Notes: generated by a model from the sequence alone, not told the origin. Positions 17,219-25,494 are shown, counted from the first letter of the stretch. The stretch is 64,000 nt of DNA from Halorientalis sp. IM1011 (GCF_001989615.1 NZ_CP019067.1:1240001-1304000), one strand, 5' to 3'. A program made the numbers and translations.

Positions 17219-19093
17219 ATGAACGTTGTACCGGACACCAGCGTCGTCATCGACGGCCGCGTGTCCGACCACGTCGAGTCCGGCGAATTCGCCGGCGCGA
17301 CGATCCACGTACCCGAGGCCGTCGTCGGCGAACTGGAGTCACAGGCCAACGAGGGCCGCGACAGCGGCTGGGACGGACTGACCGAACTCCAGGCGCTCGC
17401 GGACCTGGCCGACGCGGGGGAGATCGACATCGAATACGTCGGCCGCCGCCCCGACGCGGGCGAGATCGGCGACGCCGGCGAGGGCGAGATCGACGCCCTC
17501 ATCCGCGACACCGCCGCCGAGCACGACGCGACCCTCTTTACCTCCGACATCGTCCAGAGCGAGGTCGCCACGGCCAAGGGCATCGACGTGGAGTACGTCG
17601 AACCCATCGTCGAGGAGACCGCCGTCGAGAACCTCTCGATCGAGCAGTTCCTCGACGAGACGACGATGAGCCTCCACCTGAAGACGGGCGTCCCGCCGAT
17701 GGCCAAGCGCGGCGAACTCGGCGAGATGCACTACGAGGAGATCCGCGACGAGCCCTCGACCGAAGCCCAACTCAAGGAGTGGGCCCAGGAGATCGAGAAC
17801 AGCGCCCGGGCCAGCCCGGACGGGTTCATCGAACTCTCCGAGCCCGGCATGACCATCGTCCAGTTCCGGGACATGCGGATCGCCATCGCCAGCCCGCCGT
17901 TCGCCGACGGCCACGAGATCACCGCCGTCCGACCGATCGTGAAGACAGATCTGGACGACTACGAGTTCGCCGACGAACTCCGCGAGCGGCTCACCGACCA
18001 CCAGCGCGGCGTCCTGATCTCCGGTGCGCCCGGGGCCGGGAAGTCCACCTTCGCGCAGGCGGTCGCGGAGTTCCTCGCCGACGCCGACTTCGCCGTCAAG
18101 ACGATGGAGAAACCGCGGGACCTGCAGGTGGGGCCGTCGATTACCCAGTACACGGAGCTGGGCGGCGAGATGGCCAAGACCGCCGACTCGCTGTTGATGG
18201 TCCGGCCCGACTACACCATCTACGACGAGGTCCGCAAAACGGACGACTTCGAGGTCTTCGCGGACATGCGCCTCGCGGGCGTCGGGATGATCGGCGTCGT
18301 TCACGCCACCCGCGCGATCGACTCGCTACAGCGGTTGGTCGGGCGTGTCGAGCTGGGGATGATCCCGCAGGTCGTCGACACCGTGGTCTACATCGAGGAG
18401 GGACGCGTCGAGAAGGTCTACGACGTGACGACGGAGGTCAAGGTGCCCGAGGGGCTGATGGAGGAGGACCTGGCCCGGCCGGTCATCATGATCCGGGACT
18501 TCGAGACCGACCAGCCCGAGTACGAGATCTACACCTTCAACCGGCAGGTCGTCACCGTCCCCATCGGCGAGGAGGGTGACGGCGGCGGCCGCGAGACGGG
18601 CGTGGACCGCATCGCCAAACAGGAAGTCGAACGCGAGATCCGGTCGATCGCCCACGGCCACGTCGAGGTCGAGTTGCAGGACTCCAACACCGCGGTCGTC
18701 TGGGTCGAGGACGACGACATCTCGCAGGTCATCGGGAAGGGCGGCGGCCGCATCTCCGACGTGGAGAATCGGCTGGGCATCGACATCGACGTGCGCACGC
18801 TCTCGGAGAAACCCGGCGGGCGATCCGGCGGCGCTGGTGGAAGCGGCGGTGGCGGCGGTGGCGGTGGCCAACCCGGCCAGATCGTCACGCCCGAAGTGAC
18901 CTCCCGGCACGTCATCGTCCCGATGGAGGGGCATTCGGGCGAGACCGTCGAGGTCCAGGCCGACGGGAAGTACCTGTTCACGGCTACGGTCTCCCGTGGC
19001 GGCGAGATCCAGGTCTCGCGTGGCAGCGCCATCGCCGAGGAACTGGAGCAGGCCATCGACCGCGGGAAGACGATTCAGGTCGTCCCGTCGTAA
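17219..19093 (+). CDS. PIN-domain / PilT-type ATPase / KH-domain protein
   Basis: A 624-residue archaeal fusion protein. An N-terminal PIN nuclease-like domain (about 1-130) carries the acidic residues D6 (VVPDTSVVIDGR), E in VGELES and D in FTSD. The central RecA-like ATPase (about 215-440) resembles PilT/type II-IV secretion ATPases, with Walker A GAPGAGKST and the YDEVRKTDDFEVF region. A KH domain follows (about 480-540, VIGKGGGRISDVENRLG), then a run of glycines and a small beta domain with a TRAM-like look at the end. The family is conserved in archaea; the combination points to RNA processing or ribosome-associated quality control, but the substrate is not established. The start follows from the TATA spacing. 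Confidence 0.88.
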   Translation: MNVVPDTSVVIDGRVSDHVESGEFAGATIHVPEAVVGELESQANEGRDSGWDGLTELQALADLADAGEIDIEYVGRRPDAGEIGDAGEGEIDALIRDTAAEHDATLFTSDIVQSEVATAKGIDVEYVEPIVEETAVENLSIEQFLDETTMSLHLKTGVPPMAKRGELGEMHYEEIRDEPSTEAQLKEWAQEIENSARASPDGFIELSEPGMTIVQFRDMRIAIASPPFADGHEITAVRPIVKTDLDDYEFADELRERLTDHQRGVLISGAPGAGKSTFAQAVAEFLADADFAVKTMEKPRDLQVGPSITQYTELGGEMAKTADSLLMVRPDYTIYDEVRKTDDFEVFADMRLAGVGMIGVVHATRAIDSLQRLVGRVELGMIPQVVDTVVYIEEGRVEKVYDVTTEVKVPEGLMEEDLARPVIMIRDFETDQPEYEIYTFNRQVVTVPIGEEGDGGGRETGVDRIAKQEVEREIRSIAHGHVEVELQDSNTAVVWVEDDDISQVIGKGGGRISDVENRLGIDIDVRTLSEKPGGRSGGAGGSGGGGGGGGQPGQIVTPEVTSRHVIVPMEGHSGETVEVQADGKYLFTATVSRGGEIQVSRGSAIAEELEQAIDRGKTIQVVPS

Positions 19094-19126
19094 GCAAGCA
19101 TCCGGTGACCGGAGGGAACCGGTTCA

Positions 19127-19161
19127 CCGCGGCGGAACGAAGTGACGCCGCGGGTCTTTTT
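19127..19161 (+). terminator. Hairpin plus T-run after the PIN-ATPase gene
   Basis: An inverted repeat CCGCGGCG ... CGCCGCGG (19127-19134 and 19146-19153) with an 11-nt loop is followed immediately by GTCTTTTT. It lies 34 bp after the stop codon and looks like an intrinsic-type terminator. Archaeal termination depends mainly on the T-run, so the hairpin may be accessory or belong to the palindrome cluster that follows. Confidence 0.55.
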
Positions 19162-19203
19162 CGCCCACGTTGTTGCTGCGAGTAGTGCGGGAGGAAAGTC
19201 GTT

Positions 19204-19315
19204 CGAGGGACGAAGTCCCTCGTGATGACGAGAGAGCTTCGCTCTCTCGAACCACTCCCGCATACCATGCGAACGGGCGCGATGCGCCCGTGAGCAGATG
19301 GTGGCCGCAGGCCAC
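19204..19315. repeat. Cluster of four perfect hairpins with 3-nt loops
   Basis: Four palindromes follow one another: 19204-19222 (8-bp arms, loop GAA), 19229-19249 (9-bp arms, loop TTC), 19273-19291 (8-bp arms, loop GAT) and 19301-19315 (6-bp arms, loop GCA). All arms pair perfectly. The spacer carries no credible ORF. The arrangement could be a structured non-coding RNA or a cluster of palindromic repeat units; the common 3-nt loop argues for one generating mechanism. Confidence 0.7.
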
Positions 19316-19374
19316 CCGAGCGGGAAAAAGGTGGTGGCGCGAAGTTTATCCGACGGAGTCTCGTCTGTAACGAT

Positions 19375-19596
19375 ATGGGACGCATCAAACGTGCACTCGG
19401 TCGTGCTCGCTACGCAGCTATCGGCGGTGCCGTCGGCGGTGCAGTGGGTGGGTTGTTCAGTCGCAACGCGGCGAGTACGGGGGCCGCAGTGGGAGCCCTG
19501 CTCGGCGCGGCGGCCGGCGAGAAACGCGAGGACGTCGACGCGGTCGTCGAGCGAGTCAAAGAGACGGGCGAGAAGGCGAAAGTCAGCACAGAGTAG
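19375..19596 (+). CDS. Small glycine-zipper protein
   Basis: A 73-residue basic-then-acidic protein. After a basic N-terminus (MGRIKRALGRARYA) comes a Gly/Ala-rich hydrophobic segment with GxxxG spacing (AIGGAVGGAVGGLF and AAVGALLGAAAG), then a charged helix. Such glycine-zipper segments form tight helix pairs in membranes. There is no known function. It follows the hairpin cluster on the same strand as the PIN-ATPase gene. Confidence 0.65.
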   Translation: MGRIKRALGRARYAAIGGAVGGAVGGLFSRNAASTGAAVGALLGAAAGEKREDVDAVVERVKETGEKAKVSTE

Positions 19597-19811
19597 TCCG
19601 CGACGGCGAGACCGGGCCAGGGGGGTCGCTACCTGCTGGACCGGCACTGTCGCGGTGAGTGCGCCCGGTACAGATCGGTCTCTGTCGAAGGACAACGACG
19701 TGGCGCGCGCGACGATGGAGTAGAGCAGTGGCTCGACGGCGGGACCGGAACCGACGGCACACCCCCAGAGATGCAGACGGCGAGGACCGTCGGGAGACCG
19801 GGGCCGGCGAG

Positions 19812-20090
19812 TCAGTCAGAGACGGCGGATTCGGTCTGTTCGGAGGGCTGTTCCTCGGTGTCGTCGACGATCTCGTAGAGGTTCTGGCGGGCGTCGGCGA
19901 AGTAGACGTCCTCGTCGACGGCCCCCACCTCTTCGAGCCGTTCCAGGGCGTACCGGACGGTACGTGCGGACAACATGGACTCCTCGACGATCCCCTTCTG
20001 GGTGAGCGGCCCGTTGTACTCGAGTACCTTGTACACGAGCTTGGCGCTCGGCGGAAGGTCCGCGATAGTCTCCCCATCGGATTCTGCCAT
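19812..20090 (-). CDS. MarR-like winged-helix transcription regulator
   Basis: A 92-residue winged-helix DNA-binding protein: PPSAKLVYKVLEYNGPLTQK, then GIVEESMLSARTVRYALERLEEVGAV (recognition helix SARTVRYAL) and a wing (DEDVYFADARQNLYEI), with an acidic tail. This single-domain form is common in haloarchaea and is annotated as MarR/helix-turn-helix. The start at 20090 (MAESDGETI) is chosen because the 18-residue extension is basic and lies in the promoter region. Targets are unknown. The divergent genes at 20281 encode EMC6-like protein and Rli; about 190 bp separate them. Confidence 0.8.
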   Translation of the reverse strand: MAESDGETIADLPPSAKLVYKVLEYNGPLTQKGIVEESMLSARTVRYALERLEEVGAVDEDVYFADARQNLYEIVDDTEEQPSEQTESAVSD

Positions 20091-20280
20091 CGCGTAGATG
20101 GTGGCGCGCCGGGGCCATAAAGATTGATGCACAGACTGGCGCAACTGGCCGAATCTCGCCTCGTAGCGGCCGCTCGGCGTGTGTCAGTCCGTGACGAACG
20201 CGACACACTCGGTCGGCGACGGTGGGCCGCCTCGACCCGACAACGAACGGTTTTTGAGGCCCGATGGCGGAGGGACTGGT

Positions 20281-20607
20281 ATGGCAACGGACACGGCCGA
20301 ACGGCGGGCAGCCCACCTCCGTGGGCTGAAAGTGACGACGCTGTCCGCGATCGCCGGGATCGGGGCGGCCGTCGCGTCCTCGGCAGTAACTGCCGGGATG
20401 TCCGTCGACGCGGCCGCGACCAACGACACCGCGCTACTGGTCGTCCTCGGGGCGATCCTCGTCCAGTTCCCGCTCCTGAAGGGACTGGGCGTCGACGTCG
20501 ACGACTTCGGAGCGAAGGACTACCTCTACGTCGGCTTCATGACCTTCTCGCTCTGGTTCGTCTCCTGGGGCGTCCTGCTGACCGCGAACACCTCGCTCCC
20601 CTTCTAA
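20281..20607 (+). CDS. EMC6-like membrane protein
   Basis: A 108-residue membrane protein with three hydrophobic helices: TTLSAIAGIGAAVASSAVTAG, ALLVVLGAILVQFPLLKGLG and the terminal DYLYVGFMTFSLWFVSWGVLL. The layout and length fit the archaeal EMC6-like family, related to the Emc6/Get2-type membrane-protein insertion factors. The start codon at 20281 has a T-rich element about 28 bp upstream. It is joined to rli by a single base between stop and start, so the two are co-transcribed; a link between membrane protein insertion and ribosome recycling is only suggestive. Confidence 0.75.
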   Translation: MATDTAERRAAHLRGLKVTTLSAIAGIGAAVASSAVTAGMSVDAAATNDTALLVVLGAILVQFPLLKGLGVDVDDFGAKDYLYVGFMTFSLWFVSWGVLLTANTSLPF

Positions 20608-20608
20608 C

Positions 20609-22438
20609 ATGGCCGAAGACAGCATCGCCGTCGTCGACCTCGATAGATGCCAGCCCGACCGGTGTAACTACGAGTGCGCGAACTTCTGTCCCCCCAACCG
20701 GACGGGCGAAGAGTGCATCGTCACTCGCGAGGAACGCTACGACGACCCCGACCTCTACGAGGGCGGCCCCGACCAGATCTCGATCAGCGAAGAGCTCTGT
20801 CTGGGCGAGTCCTGTGGCATCTGCGTCGAGAAGTGCCCCTTCGACGCCATCGAGATCATCAACCTCCCGCAGGAACTCGACGAGGAACCCGTCCACCGCT
20901 ACGGCGAGAACGCGTTCTCCCTCTACGGCCTCCCCGCGCCCGAAGAGGGGCAGGTCACCGGCATCCTCGGCCCGAACGGGATCGGGAAGACCACCGCCGT
21001 CCACATCCTCGCCGACGAGATGCGCCCCAACCTCGGGCTGTTCAATCAGGAGCCGGACTGGGAGCGGATTCTGGAGGAGTACCGGGGCACCGAACTCCAG
21101 GACTACCTCGAGGACCTGCGCGACGGCGACGTGACCGTCGCGCGCAAGCCCCAGTACGTCGACCAGATCCCCGACCAGTTCGACGGGAAGACCCGCGAGC
21201 TGCTCGAACGGACCGACGAACGCGGCGCACTCGACGACCTCGTCGAGCGGTTCGGCATCGAGGCCGTCCTCGATCAGGACATCGACTCCATCTCCGGCGG
21301 TGAACTCCAGCGCGTCGCGATGACGGCCACGCTGGCCCGCGACGCCGACTTCTACTTCCTCGACGAGATCACGCCCTACCTCGACATCGGCCAACGGGTG
21401 ACGGCGGCCCGGATCGTCCGGGAACTCGCCGAGGAAGAAGATCGCTCGATGCTCGTCGTCGAACACGACCTCGCGATCCTCGATCTGCTCGCGGACAACA
21501 TCCACCTCGCATACGGGAGCCCGGGCGCGTTCGGGATCATCACGCCGCCGAAGTCGGTGCGTAACGGGATCAACGAGTACCTCTCGGGCTACCTGGAGAA
21601 CGAGAACATGCGGATCCGTCAGGACGCCATCGAGTTCGAGGAACACGCCCCGCGCACCGTGACGAGCGGGCAGGTCGTCGCCGAGTACCCCGAGCTCACC
21701 AAGTCCTACGGCGACGGGGAGTTCAGCCTCGACGCCGAGAGCGGCCAGATCCACGAGGGCGAAGTCCTCGGTGTGGTCGGCCCCAACGGGATCGGGAAGT
21801 CGACGTTCGCCCAGTTGCTCGCCGGTCGCCTCGAACCCGACACGGGTGCGGTCGACGCGGAACTGGACATCTCTTATAAGCCCCAGTACATCGAGATCGA
21901 CCAGCACATGCGGGTGGACGCCTTCCTCCGGTCGATCACCGACGACTTCGGGTCCTCCTACTGGAAGACCGAGATCGCCGAACCGCTCCAGCTGAACCGG
22001 GTGATGGAGCAGAACCTCACCGACCTCTCGGGCGGGGAGCGCCAGCGGGTCGCCATCGCGGCCTGTCTGTCGAAGGACGCCGACCTCTACCTGCTCGACG
22101 AGCCGTCGGCCCACCTCGACGTCGAACAGCGCGTGCTGGCGACCGACGCGATCCGGCGCTACACCGAGATCCACGACGCCACCGCGCTGGTCATCGACCA
22201 CGACATCTACATGATCGATCTGCTGGCCGACCGCCTGCTCGTCTTCGACGGCGAACCCGCCCAGCACGGCCACGCCTCCGCGCCCAAGGGGATGCGCGAG
22301 GGCATGAACGAGTTCCTCGCCAACCTCGACGTGACCTTCCGCCGTGACGAACGGACCAGCCGTCCGCGGGTCAACAAACCCGGCTCGCAACTCGATCGCC
22401 AGCAGAAGAAGGACGGCGAGTACTACTACACCGACTGA
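20609..22438 (+). CDS. rli: Ribosome recycling ATPase Rli/ABCE1
   Basis: A 609-residue ABCE1 (RNase L inhibitor) homologue. The N-terminus holds the two 4Fe-4S clusters with eight Cys (CQPDRCNYECANFCPP and CLGESCGICVEKCPF). Two ABC domains follow: NBD1 Walker A GPNGIGKTT, signature SISGGELQR, DEITPYLD; NBD2 Walker A GPNGIGKST, signature LSGGERQR, DEPSAHLD. The hinge and C-terminus are present, and the length equals the family norm. It splits post-termination ribosomes into subunits, working with aRF1/aPelota, and is essential in archaea and eukaryotes. It is the second gene of the EMC6-like operon. Confidence 0.97.
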   Translation: MAEDSIAVVDLDRCQPDRCNYECANFCPPNRTGEECIVTREERYDDPDLYEGGPDQISISEELCLGESCGICVEKCPFDAIEIINLPQELDEEPVHRYGENAFSLYGLPAPEEGQVTGILGPNGIGKTTAVHILADEMRPNLGLFNQEPDWERILEEYRGTELQDYLEDLRDGDVTVARKPQYVDQIPDQFDGKTRELLERTDERGALDDLVERFGIEAVLDQDIDSISGGELQRVAMTATLARDADFYFLDEITPYLDIGQRVTAARIVRELAEEEDRSMLVVEHDLAILDLLADNIHLAYGSPGAFGIITPPKSVRNGINEYLSGYLENENMRIRQDAIEFEEHAPRTVTSGQVVAEYPELTKSYGDGEFSLDAESGQIHEGEVLGVVGPNGIGKSTFAQLLAGRLEPDTGAVDAELDISYKPQYIEIDQHMRVDAFLRSITDDFGSSYWKTEIAEPLQLNRVMEQNLTDLSGGERQRVAIAACLSKDADLYLLDEPSAHLDVEQRVLATDAIRRYTEIHDATALVIDHDIYMIDLLADRLLVFDGEPAQHGHASAPKGMREGMNEFLANLDVTFRRDERTSRPRVNKPGSQLDRQQKKDGEYYYTD

Positions 22439-22791
22439 CGAGCCCTTGTTCGGTCGGTGACCGCGACACGACGACTCGCCAGCGACAGCGCTACACCCGG
22501 TTCGAGTCGGCACCGTTCCGCCGACCGTTCCGAGCCGAGGCCAGTCACCGCTGGGCCATCTCACCGCGTCCCGGGTGGTGAGTGCGCGCGATCGAACGTG
22601 TGTAGTAGTGACACTGACGTGGGTTTAAGCCCCCTCGGATAGATCCACCGAAGCCACCCGCCAGTCCACCTCTGTTCGATATCCGATAAGTTATGCCCAT
22701 TATCGACGACGTGATTCCAATCCTACGCGTATTCTATCTTGTACGGGACCCACAATACTCTTATAGATCGGTTAGTGAGAAGCGACCGTCA
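22439..22791 (+). promoter_or_regulatory. Intergenic region with the promoter of the DUF7512/TauE operon
   Basis: These 353 bases contain no credible gene. A TATA box TTATAGA lies at 22761-22767, 28 bp before the ATG at 22792. Further upstream is an inverted repeat CGATAA/TTATCG (22684-22689 and 22700-22705, 10-nt spacer) that could be an operator. The left part is GC-rich without structure that I can name. Confidence 0.55.
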
Positions 22792-22833
22792 ATGAACGAC
22801 GCGCGTGACTGGACGGCGGTGATCGACGCATGA
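22792..22833 (+). CDS. 13-codon leader ORF upstream of DUF7512
   Basis: A 13-residue reading frame (MNDARDWTAVIDA) begins exactly where a leaderless transcript would start, 28 bp after TTATAGA, and its stop overlaps the DUF7512 start as ATGA. It is either a translated leader peptide coupling translation of the next gene or chance. There is no Cys, Met or codon run that suggests attenuation. Confidence 0.4.
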   Translation: MNDARDWTAVIDA

Positions 22834-22979
22834 TCGGACTGGAGTCCCTCGGTGCGGCAGGACAGGGTCTCGTCGACATCGGGGCCGTCCTGGCCGAAGC
22901 GATGGTCCTGTACGTGGCCTACGGGGCACTCACGACGGCGGTCAGTGACAGACTCGAACGCGTCGTCGGGGGCGAGTAG
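22830..22979 (+). CDS. DUF7512 family membrane micro-protein
   Basis: A 49-residue protein: MIGLESLGAAGQGLVDIGAV, followed by a single transmembrane helix (about 15-37, DIGAVLAEAMVLYVAYGALT) and a short charged tail ending GGE. The length and pattern fit the DUF7512 family, which in haloarchaea typically sits immediately before a TauE/SafE exporter. That is the case here, with two bases between stop and the next start. It may be an accessory subunit of the exporter. Confidence 0.78.
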   Translation: MIGLESLGAAGQGLVDIGAVLAEAMVLYVAYGALTTAVSDRLERVVGGE

Positions 22980-22981
22980 TC

Positions 22982-23989
22982 GTGGCGATGGAACTGTTCG
23001 GCATCGCAGCGACCCAGCTGGCCGCGTTCGTCGGGTTCGGCCTGCTCATCGGCATCCTGTTCGGTTTCTTCGGCATGGGCGGCTCCTTCCTCGTGACGCC
23101 GGCGCTGCTGGTCATGGGCTATGACTCGACGACGGCGGTCGGGAGCGGCCTGGCGTTCGTGTTCGGGACCTCCGTCATCGCGGCGCTCAGACACCGCGAC
23201 CACGGACAGGTCGACTACAAACTCGGCCTGCTGTTCATCGTGGGGATGACCGCCGGGATCGAGGTCGGGAAGGAACTGGTCTTTCACCTCAAGTCGCTGG
23301 GCATCGCCGACCTGATCGTCAGCATCTCGTATATCGGCCTGCTGGCGACGGTCGGCCTGCTCATGCTCCGTGACTCGCTCACGGACGACGCAAGCGAGAG
23401 CGACGAGGAACCCGCGATCGCACGGAAACTCCAGGCGATCGAACTCCCGCCGATGGTGTCGCTCAAGGGCGGGACCGAAGTGTCGCTGTGGTTGACCCTC
23501 GCCATGGCGCTTGCCATCGGCGTCCTCTCCGGGTTCCTCGGCGTCGGCGGTGGCTTCCTGCTCATGCCCGCGATGATGTACGGCCTGGGCGTCCCCGCGG
23601 CCGTCGCCGTCGGGACCGACGTATTCCAGATCACCGCCTCCGGGGCCTTCGGTGCGTTCACCTACGGCATGTCCGGCGCGGTCGATCTCTCCATCGTCTT
23701 GCCGCTGCTGGCCGGGAGCGCGATGGGCGCCCGCATCGGCGCGGGCGCGACGGCGCTGGTCGACGAATCGGAGATCACGACCTACTTCGCGGCCATGCTC
23801 CTGGCGGGGTCGGCCGCGGTCGCGAGCAAGAACCTCGGGAACGCCCTCGGGATCGACCTCCTGAACACGGTCAGCATGGTCCTCATCTTCGGGGCGGCGC
23901 TGCTGGTCAGCGGCGCGATCGTCTGGGCCAGCATCGCGAGCCTTCGTGCACGCAACCGACAGAGCACGGCGTCGAATCCGAGCGATTGA
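22982..23989 (+). CDS. TauE/SafE family sulfite/sulfonate exporter
   Basis: A 335-residue membrane protein with two homologous halves, each starting with a Gly-rich helix: FGLLIGILFGFFGMGGSFLVTPAL and GVLSGFLGVGGGFLLMPAM. This is the TauE/SafE (DUF81) signature; the family exports sulfite or organosulfonates or moves related anions. About eight helices are present, with a cytoplasmic loop (DSLTDDASESDEEP) in the middle. The start may be GTG 22982 or ATG 22988, two codons apart. It is coupled to the DUF7512 gene, and the persulfide dioxygenase-like gene at 4568 would be one possible source of sulfite. Confidence 0.9.
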   Translation: MAMELFGIAATQLAAFVGFGLLIGILFGFFGMGGSFLVTPALLVMGYDSTTAVGSGLAFVFGTSVIAALRHRDHGQVDYKLGLLFIVGMTAGIEVGKELVFHLKSLGIADLIVSISYIGLLATVGLLMLRDSLTDDASESDEEPAIARKLQAIELPPMVSLKGGTEVSLWLTLAMALAIGVLSGFLGVGGGFLLMPAMMYGLGVPAAVAVGTDVFQITASGAFGAFTYGMSGAVDLSIVLPLLAGSAMGARIGAGATALVDESEITTYFAAMLLAGSAAVASKNLGNALGIDLLNTVSMVLIFGAALLVSGAIVWASIASLRARNRQSTASNPSD

Positions 23990-24058
23990 GGGGGCGCCGT
24001 CACTGACCGAGCGGACCGGGACCGCGGCCCTTTTCGCCGCGCCGGCCCTTCGACGGGC

Positions 24059-24304
24059 ATGGTGAGTTCGCGGACGGTGACCGCCACGGCCGGGCTGGTC
24101 GTGAGTCTCCTCGTCAGCGTCGCGCTGTGGTGGTACTTCGAGACGTTCGTGTTCTTCCTGTTTCTGCCGTTCGTCCCCTTCCTGTTTCGGGACCGTAGTA
24201 ACGGTGAGACAGAGCGTCGCGTCCGGGAGTGCCCGCAGTGTGGATTCCAGACGACTGCCGACGAGTACGAGTTCTGTCCCCGTGACGGGGCTCGACTGAA
24301 CTAG
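24059..24304 (+). CDS. Small membrane protein with C-terminal zinc ribbon
   Basis: An 81-residue protein with two hydrophobic stretches (TAGLVVSLLVSVALWWY and FVFFLFLPFVPFLF) that form one long hairpin or two short helices, followed by a cytoplasmic zinc ribbon with CPQCGF and FCPRDG. It is likely a membrane-tethered metal-binding protein. Function unknown. It converges on the CorC-like gene with a shared CTAG. The nearest promoter candidate is the T-run CCCTTTTC about 30 bp upstream. Confidence 0.7.
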   Translation: MVSSRTVTATAGLVVSLLVSVALWWYFETFVFFLFLPFVPFLFRDRSNGETERRVRECPQCGFQTTADEYEFCPRDGARLN

Positions 24305-25383
24305 TCCTGCCGCCGGCCTTCCGCCGAGAGGTCCGCGTCCTCGTCGAGTGGGTCCTCGATGTCGCCCATCACGGCTTCCAGCGCGTCGGTGGCGGTGAGC
24401 AGGCCGACGACCTCGCCCTCCGAGAGGACCAGCGCGAGTTCCTGGCTCTCGGCCTGGAACTGGTCGACGGCGTCGCTGATGATCGTCTCGGGGGTCATCG
24501 TCGTCGGCGGGGCGGCGATCTCCTCGAAGGCCGCGTCGCCGTTCCGGAGGTCGTCGACCCGGTCGATGACCGAGGGGACGTAGACGATACCCAGGAAATC
24601 CTCGGGGTCCTCGCCGACCAGCGGGAAGCGGGTGTGGGGGCTGGAGCCGATGCGCTCCAGATTTTCCGCGACGGACAGGTCGGTCGAGAGGAAGACCACG
24701 TCCTCGACAGGCGTCATGACGTCGCTGATGGGTTCTTCGCCGACCCGAAGGGCGTTGTTGATCTCCTCGCGGCGTTCCTCGGAGACGTCGCCCCGTTCGA
24801 GCAGGTAATCGAGCCGGTTGCGCAGGTCCGCGCGGGACTCGATGATCTCCTCTTCGGTTTCGAGCCACGCGCCGGTCATCTCGACGCCGAAGAGTTTGAG
24901 GGTCCACTTGGCGATGCCGTCACCGACCTTGATGATCGGCGAGATGAGCCAGGCGAACCAGTACAGAGGCGTCGCACCCCAGCGGGTGACGAACTTCGTG
25001 CGCTCGACGCCCAGATAGGTCGGCGTCTGTTCGCCGTGGGTCAGGTGCAGGAGGTTGATGATCAGGAAGGCGATGATCCCGCCGGCACCGATGGATGCCA
25101 GCGCGGTGTTTTCGAGGTACGGCTCGAAGATGGCCGCCAGCGCCGGTTCGGCGACGATCCCGACCGCGATGGAGGAGGCGGTGATCCCCACCTGACAGCT
25201 GGTCAGGTAGATCTCCAGGTCGTCGGTCATCTCCCAGGCGCGGCGCAACCCGGATTTGTCGAACTCCGCTTTGGGGTACTGGCGGACGCGAGTCAGGGCG
25301 AACTCGATGGCGACGAAAAAGCCGTTCGCGAGGATCAACCCGAGGCCCGCCCCCAGTCGAATCCACAGTTCGAGCGCGTTCAC
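24301..25383 (-). CDS. CNNM/CorC-type hemolysin-like transporter with CBS pair
   Basis: A 360-residue protein. The N-terminal DUF21 membrane domain (about 1-150) has four hydrophobic segments and conserved polar stretches (EIYLTSCQVGITASSIAVG, THGEQTPTYLG). It is followed by two CBS motifs (about 205-340, PISDVMTPVEDVVFLSTDLSV and ELALVLSEGEVVGLLTATDALE). The family (CNNM/CorC/HlyC) mediates Mg2+ and sometimes Na+ transport, with the CBS pair sensing nucleotides. The CorC_HlyC C-terminal domain seems absent or very short, since the protein ends soon after the CBS pair. The acidic C-terminal tail is typical of halophiles. Confidence 0.86.
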   Translation of the reverse strand: MNALELWIRLGAGLGLILANGFFVAIEFALTRVRQYPKAEFDKSGLRRAWEMTDDLEIYLTSCQVGITASSIAVGIVAEPALAAIFEPYLENTALASIGAGGIIAFLIINLLHLTHGEQTPTYLGVERTKFVTRWGATPLYWFAWLISPIIKVGDGIAKWTLKLFGVEMTGAWLETEEEIIESRADLRNRLDYLLERGDVSEERREEINNALRVGEEPISDVMTPVEDVVFLSTDLSVAENLERIGSSPHTRFPLVGEDPEDFLGIVYVPSVIDRVDDLRNGDAAFEEIAAPPTTMTPETIISDAVDQFQAESQELALVLSEGEVVGLLTATDALEAVMGDIEDPLDEDADLSAEGRRQD

Positions 25384-25494
25384 AGGCGTCCCTTCGCGGA
25401 CCGGTCAAAAATGCGTGGTGGTATCGCCCATTCGACACGCAAAGTCAGCCGGCAGGGGCCTGGCCGACATCGAACGCCGAAACGCAACCGGGGG

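Noticed and set aside
19180-19374. Possible RNase P RNA (contains GAGGAAAGTC near 19192)
   Set aside because: The short match resembles the start of the P4 region, but the spacer is under 200 nt, lacks the other conserved core elements, and is explained by the palindrome cluster.
22439-22560. Possible tRNA (a GGTTCGAGTC-like T-loop at about 22499)
   Set aside because: No matching acceptor stem, D-arm or anticodon arm could be built around it.
20537-22564. Long minus-strand open frame opposite rli
   Set aside because: The opposite strand encodes a textbook ABCE1; this frame is its shadow.
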